From Actinomycetes bacterium (GTDB taxonomy: Bacteria; Actinomycetota; Actinomycetes; Actinomycetales; Demequinaceae), in the NCBI GenBank assembly GCA_023428185.1, contig JAEYYZ010000010.1:1-15821 (forward strand): 15,821 nt of DNA. The letters run 5' to 3'. Below, one piece after another: positions 13,286 to 15,821 of the stretch. A model generated the notes under the pieces. It saw nothing but the letters and a program-made list of their open reading frames with translations. It ran no database searches and was not told the origin of the DNA. The position numbers were made by a program, and so were the translations under genes. Position 1 is the first letter of the stretch; every line of letters begins with the position of its first letter.

Positions 13286-14272
13286 CTACTTCTGTGGGGT
13301 CCATGTCTGGGCGAGCCTACGGACACCGTCAGACAGTCCCGGCTCCCCCACCGCCGCCTCATGTGCCGATGCCACGCCCGCCGCCATCAGGTCGCGCTTG
13401 CCCACCTGCATGCTGGGCGCGAGCACCACGGTCGGCACCGCACGCAACCCGGCTTGTGCCGCCATGGCGGAGGCGATTCCGTAGTCGAGAGCACGCGGCG
13501 TGAGGTCTCCCGTGATGGCCGCGAGCAAGTCAGCGCTTTCGCTCGCTTCACGGATCCCCCACGCCTCCATCACATATGCCGATGCCGGGGCCAGCCGAAC
13601 TCCCAGCACCGCGAGGCAATACGCAAGCCCGCCCGCAGCGCCCGTCCCAGGCGAATCGGAAAGCCGTGAGGGTCCCAGCAAGGCTCCAGTGGCGCCGACC
13701 GCATCGCCCTCGAGAGCGATAGCAGTCCACCGGCGCTCCTGCTCTTGAGATGCCGCAGCGACGGCCGGATCGTGTTCCCTGCCGTCCCGCACCGCAGAGC
13801 TCATCCCATGAAAACCCAGCAGCGGTCGGTTGACACCAGGCAGGGCCAATACGGCGAGAGACGCGAGCGCCCTACGCACTGCTTGCGCGTTGCCGCCCCA
13901 CAGGTCCACCGCGTCGCCCGCGGGAGGTTCGTCACCAAGCGGCACGTGCACGATGCGCTTCTCCCCCGCCGCCGCGAGTCCGAGCAGTGCGGTGGACAAA
14001 TCTTGCGGATTCCACCGGGATGCACCATTCGCGGGCGCGAGCCACAGCCCCGCCGGGCCCTCCACCACTTCCGTGCCCCCAGCCCGCGAGCGTGGGCCGG
14101 CTACGGCATCGGCCATACGTGGCCCGGCGACGGGCACGGGAAAGGCCTCCACGGTGACGCGAGGCGCGCTTGCTCGCCACTCCTGCTCCACCACACTCGC
14201 GGCGGCTTGCGGGGTGAGCGCGGCAGTGCCATCGACTCCTGGCCAAGACTCCACCGCCACCACTATGCGCAC
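13286..14272 (-). CDS. Divergent glycerate-kinase-like protein
   Basis: A 328-residue protein resembling the type I glycerate kinase family. RIVVAVESW at the start fits the family's KIVIAPDSF strand. The best match is PGTGAAGGLAYCLAVLG (208-224), typical of the family's GxGAAGG segment, followed by ADLLAAITGD (247-256) where kinases have DLVITGEG. The other signatures are worn: no SFKGS lysine near residue 10, no ADGGEGT, and no GRIDxQT after the ITG. It may be an inactive or repurposed relative. The start is a GTG at 14272-14270, without a Shine-Dalgarno sequence. It is divergent from nadA across 63 bp and upstream of erpA on the same strand. No signal peptide or membrane segment is visible. 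Glycerate as substrate is not supported. Confidence 0.6.
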   Translation of the reverse strand: MRIVVAVESWPGVDGTAALTPQAAASVVEQEWRASAPRVTVEAFPVPVAGPRMADAVAGPRSRAGGTEVVEGPAGLWLAPANGASRWNPQDLSTALLGLAAAGEKRIVHVPLGDEPPAGDAVDLWGGNAQAVRRALASLAVLALPGVNRPLLGFHGMSSAVRDGREHDPAVAAASQEQERRWTAIALEGDAVGATGALLGPSRLSDSPGTGAAGGLAYCLAVLGVRLAPASAYVMEAWGIREASESADLLAAITGDLTPRALDYGIASAMAAQAGLRAVPTVVLAPSMQVGKRDLMAAGVASAHEAAVGEPGLSDGVRRLAQTWTPQK

Positions 14273-14323
14273 GGCTTAAGTGTGCCGCCTCTCGCGCGGC
14301 CTCATGGCCCACGTGTGGCGTGG

Positions 14324-14329
14324 CAAACT
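14324..14329 (+). promoter_or_regulatory. Possible -10 element for nadA (leaderless)
   Basis: CAAACT is followed by 6 nt (GGCTAT) and the nadA ATG. It keeps the A at position 2 and T at position 6 of the -10 pattern but lacks the first T. There is no Shine-Dalgarno sequence before this ATG. Confidence 0.35.
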
Positions 14330-14335
14330 GGCTAT

Positions 14336-15541
14336 ATGACCACTGCGTTCACGGAACCCGCCTCGTCACCGGCGTTGCTGTTACTCGGCAAGCGCCGCGA
14401 CCCGCTATCGGAGCGCGGTGTGGACTGTCCGGGCGAACTTCCCATGGCATCGGACCCCACCTTGGTGGAGCGCGCCCGTGCCGCCAAGGCCGCGCTGGGC
14501 GACCGCGTGTTCATCTTGGGGCACCACTACCAACGCGACGAGGTCATTCAGTTCGCCGACGTGACAGGTGACTCCTTCAAGTTGGCCCGCGACGCCGCAG
14601 CCAGGCCTGAAGCCGAGTTCATTGTGTTCTGTGGCGTGCACTTCATGGCCGAGAGCGCAGACATTCTGACGTCTGACGCGCAGCAAGTGGTCCTGCCCGA
14701 CATGGCAGCTGGTTGCTCCATGGCCGACATGGCCAACATCAACCAAGTGGCCGATGCCTGGGATCAAATGATCGAGGCAGGCATCGCCGAGCGCACAGTG
14801 CCCATCACCTACATGAACTCGACGGCCGCGATCAAGGCGTTCTGCGGGCGCAATGGCGGTGCCGTGTGCACCTCCTCCAACGCGGAAGTCGCGTTGCGCT
14901 GGGCATACGACGAGAAGGGCGGCTTGGACTCCGACGCGAAGGTGTTCTTTTTGCCAGACCAGCACTTGGGGCGCAACACCGCCGTGTTGCAGTTGGGGCT
15001 CTCGCTCGATGACTGCGTGGTGTGGGACCCTCGCAAGCCGTTGGGCGGCAACACCGTGGAGCAACTGCAGGCGGCACGCATCATCTTGTGGAAGGGCCAC
15101 TGCTCAGTGCACGGCCGCTTCCGCAAAGAAAACGTGGATGCGCTCCGTGCCGATGTTCCTGGCATCAACATCTTGGTGCACCCCGAGTGCACTCATGACG
15201 TGGTCACGGCGTCTGACTACGTGGGCTCCACGGAGTACATCATCAACACTTTGGCCGCCGCTGAGCCGGGCAGCGCGTGGGGAATCGGCACTGAGCTCAA
15301 CTTGGTGCGCAGGCTTGCCAATGCCCACCCCGATAAGGCCATCCACTTCTTGGAAGACACCGTGTGCTTCTGCTCCACCATGAACCGCATCGACTTGCCG
15401 CATTTGGTGTGGGCGCTCGAGTCGCTCGTGGCAGGGGAAGTCCCTAACCGCATCGTCGTGGATGAACTCACTCAACAGCAGGCGCGCGTGGCGTTGGACC
15501 GCATGCTCGCCTTGCCCGCGGTGAACCCAGCCAAAGACTGA
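14336..15541 (+). CDS. nadA: Quinolinate synthase NadA
   Basis: A [4Fe-4S] enzyme that condenses iminoaspartate with dihydroxyacetone phosphate to quinolinate in de novo NAD synthesis. The 401-residue protein has GHHYQRDEVIQFADVTGDS (typical NadA start), FCGVHFMAESA with C99, KGHCSVHGRF with C256, and DTVCFCSTMN with C344 and C346. C99, C256 and one of the last two (probably C346) should bind the cluster. The region VHPECTHDVV is also diagnostic. The ATG at 14336 (MTTAFTEP) fits the length and a possible leaderless promoter. The frame is open back to 13745, but that part is antisense to the kinase-like gene; MASDPTLVERA is another possible start. NadB and NadC are not in the window. Proximity to erpA and sulfur genes suits an Fe-S enzyme. 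Confidence 0.95.
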   Translation: MTTAFTEPASSPALLLLGKRRDPLSERGVDCPGELPMASDPTLVERARAAKAALGDRVFILGHHYQRDEVIQFADVTGDSFKLARDAAARPEAEFIVFCGVHFMAESADILTSDAQQVVLPDMAAGCSMADMANINQVADAWDQMIEAGIAERTVPITYMNSTAAIKAFCGRNGGAVCTSSNAEVALRWAYDEKGGLDSDAKVFFLPDQHLGRNTAVLQLGLSLDDCVVWDPRKPLGGNTVEQLQAARIILWKGHCSVHGRFRKENVDALRADVPGINILVHPECTHDVVTASDYVGSTEYIINTLAAAEPGSAWGIGTELNLVRRLANAHPDKAIHFLEDTVCFCSTMNRIDLPHLVWALESLVAGEVPNRIVVDELTQQQARVALDRMLALPAVNPAKD

Positions 15542-15559
15542 CCCCTACGCTAGGACACC

Positions 15560-15821
15560 ATGAAGGACAAGACTCCCCCCGCCGAGCCCACCGCCCAGCC
15601 CGTCAAGCCTGGCGGCAAAGGCCACGCCACGCCCAAGCGCAAGGAGCGCGAGGCTGCCAATCAGCGCGCGCTCGTCATGGACATGAAGACCGATGCCAAA
15701 GAGCGTCGGGCAGCCATGCGCGCGCAGCGCATGAAGGAGCAAGAGGCGCTCATCAAGGGCGACGAACGCAACATGCCCCTTGAGCACCGTGGACCCGAGC
15801 GCCGATTCATCCGCGATTTTG
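15560..15821 (+). CDS. DUF3043 family protein (C-terminus cut by window edge)
   Basis: Only 87 residues are visible. The highly charged start (MKDKTPPAEP, then HATPKRKEREAANQR and KERRAAMRAQRMKEQEALIKGDERNMP) and the segment EHRGPERRFIRDF are the hallmark of the DUF3043 family. These are actinobacterial proteins with a basic cytoplasmic N-terminus followed by two membrane helices that would lie outside this window. The function is unknown. The ATG is 18 bp after the nadA stop with a short AGGA 4 nt upstream. TACGCT at 15546-15551 could be a -10, so it may be co-transcribed with nadA or have its own promoter. An opposite-strand reading frame over the same stretch is rejected. Confidence 0.8.
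   Translation, partial: MKDKTPPAEPTAQPVKPGGKGHATPKRKEREAANQRALVMDMKTDAKERRAAMRAQRMKEQEALIKGDERNMPLEHRGPERRFIRDF

Noticed and set aside
13745..14335. N-terminal extension of nadA by about 197 codons
   Set aside because: The extension is antisense to the glycerate-kinase-like gene and has no NadA similarity; the ATG at 14336 gives the normal length.

Overview
The window is ordinary chromosomal DNA of a high-GC Gram-positive bacterium (Actinomycetota). The gene order (trpD, a small receiver-like gene, then ctaE-qcrC-qcrA-qcrB), the diheme QcrC, the PDWY form of the cytochrome b motif and the 132-residue actinobacterial CtaF all point that way. The order Micrococcales is my best guess; nothing here fixes the genus.

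Layout. 1-1423 (minus): the 5' part of trpD, preceded by a small degenerate response-regulator receiver. 1512-5635 (plus): ctaE-qcrC-qcrA-qcrB, tightly packed with overlapping stops and starts, encoding oxidase subunit III and the cytochrome bcc complex. 5750-6370 (plus): a Mn/Fe superoxide dismutase. 6371-8348: about 2 kb of non-core DNA holding a decayed lipoprotein gene and a short-chain dehydrogenase broken by one stop codon. This stretch is bounded on both sides by 41-bp repeats and, outside those, by hairpins and an inverted 19-bp sequence. 8349-11418 (minus): ctaC-ctaD-ctaF, the rest of the aa3 oxidase. 11451-12826 (plus): a cysteine-desulfurase-like protein and a TusA-like sulfur carrier. 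12851-14272 (minus): a divergent glycerate-kinase-like gene, then an ErpA/HesB iron-sulfur carrier. 14336-15541 (plus): nadA, quinolinate synthase, an iron-sulfur enzyme. 15560-end: the start of a DUF3043 membrane protein.

How the parts fit. The two respiratory operons supply most subunits of the bcc-aa3 supercomplex, face each other, and are separated by sod and the degenerate island. The right part looks like a sulfur and Fe-S neighbourhood (desulfurase-like protein, TusA, ErpA, Fe-S client NadA). Its desulfurase-like member starts only 32 bp from ctaC, back to back.

Most worth a second look: (i) the desulfurase-like protein keeps the persulfide-loop cysteine but has Asp where the PLP-binding lysine should be, has lost several other PLP-pocket residues, and contains a single lysine in the whole chain; (ii) the repeat-bounded decayed island; (iii) a recurring promoter arrangement, a -10-like hexamer exactly 6 nt before the start codon, which suggests leaderless mRNAs; (iv) a pseudo-receiver and a perfect 14-bp palindrome at the head of the respiratory operon. 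All functional statements rest on reading motifs by eye; no search was run.
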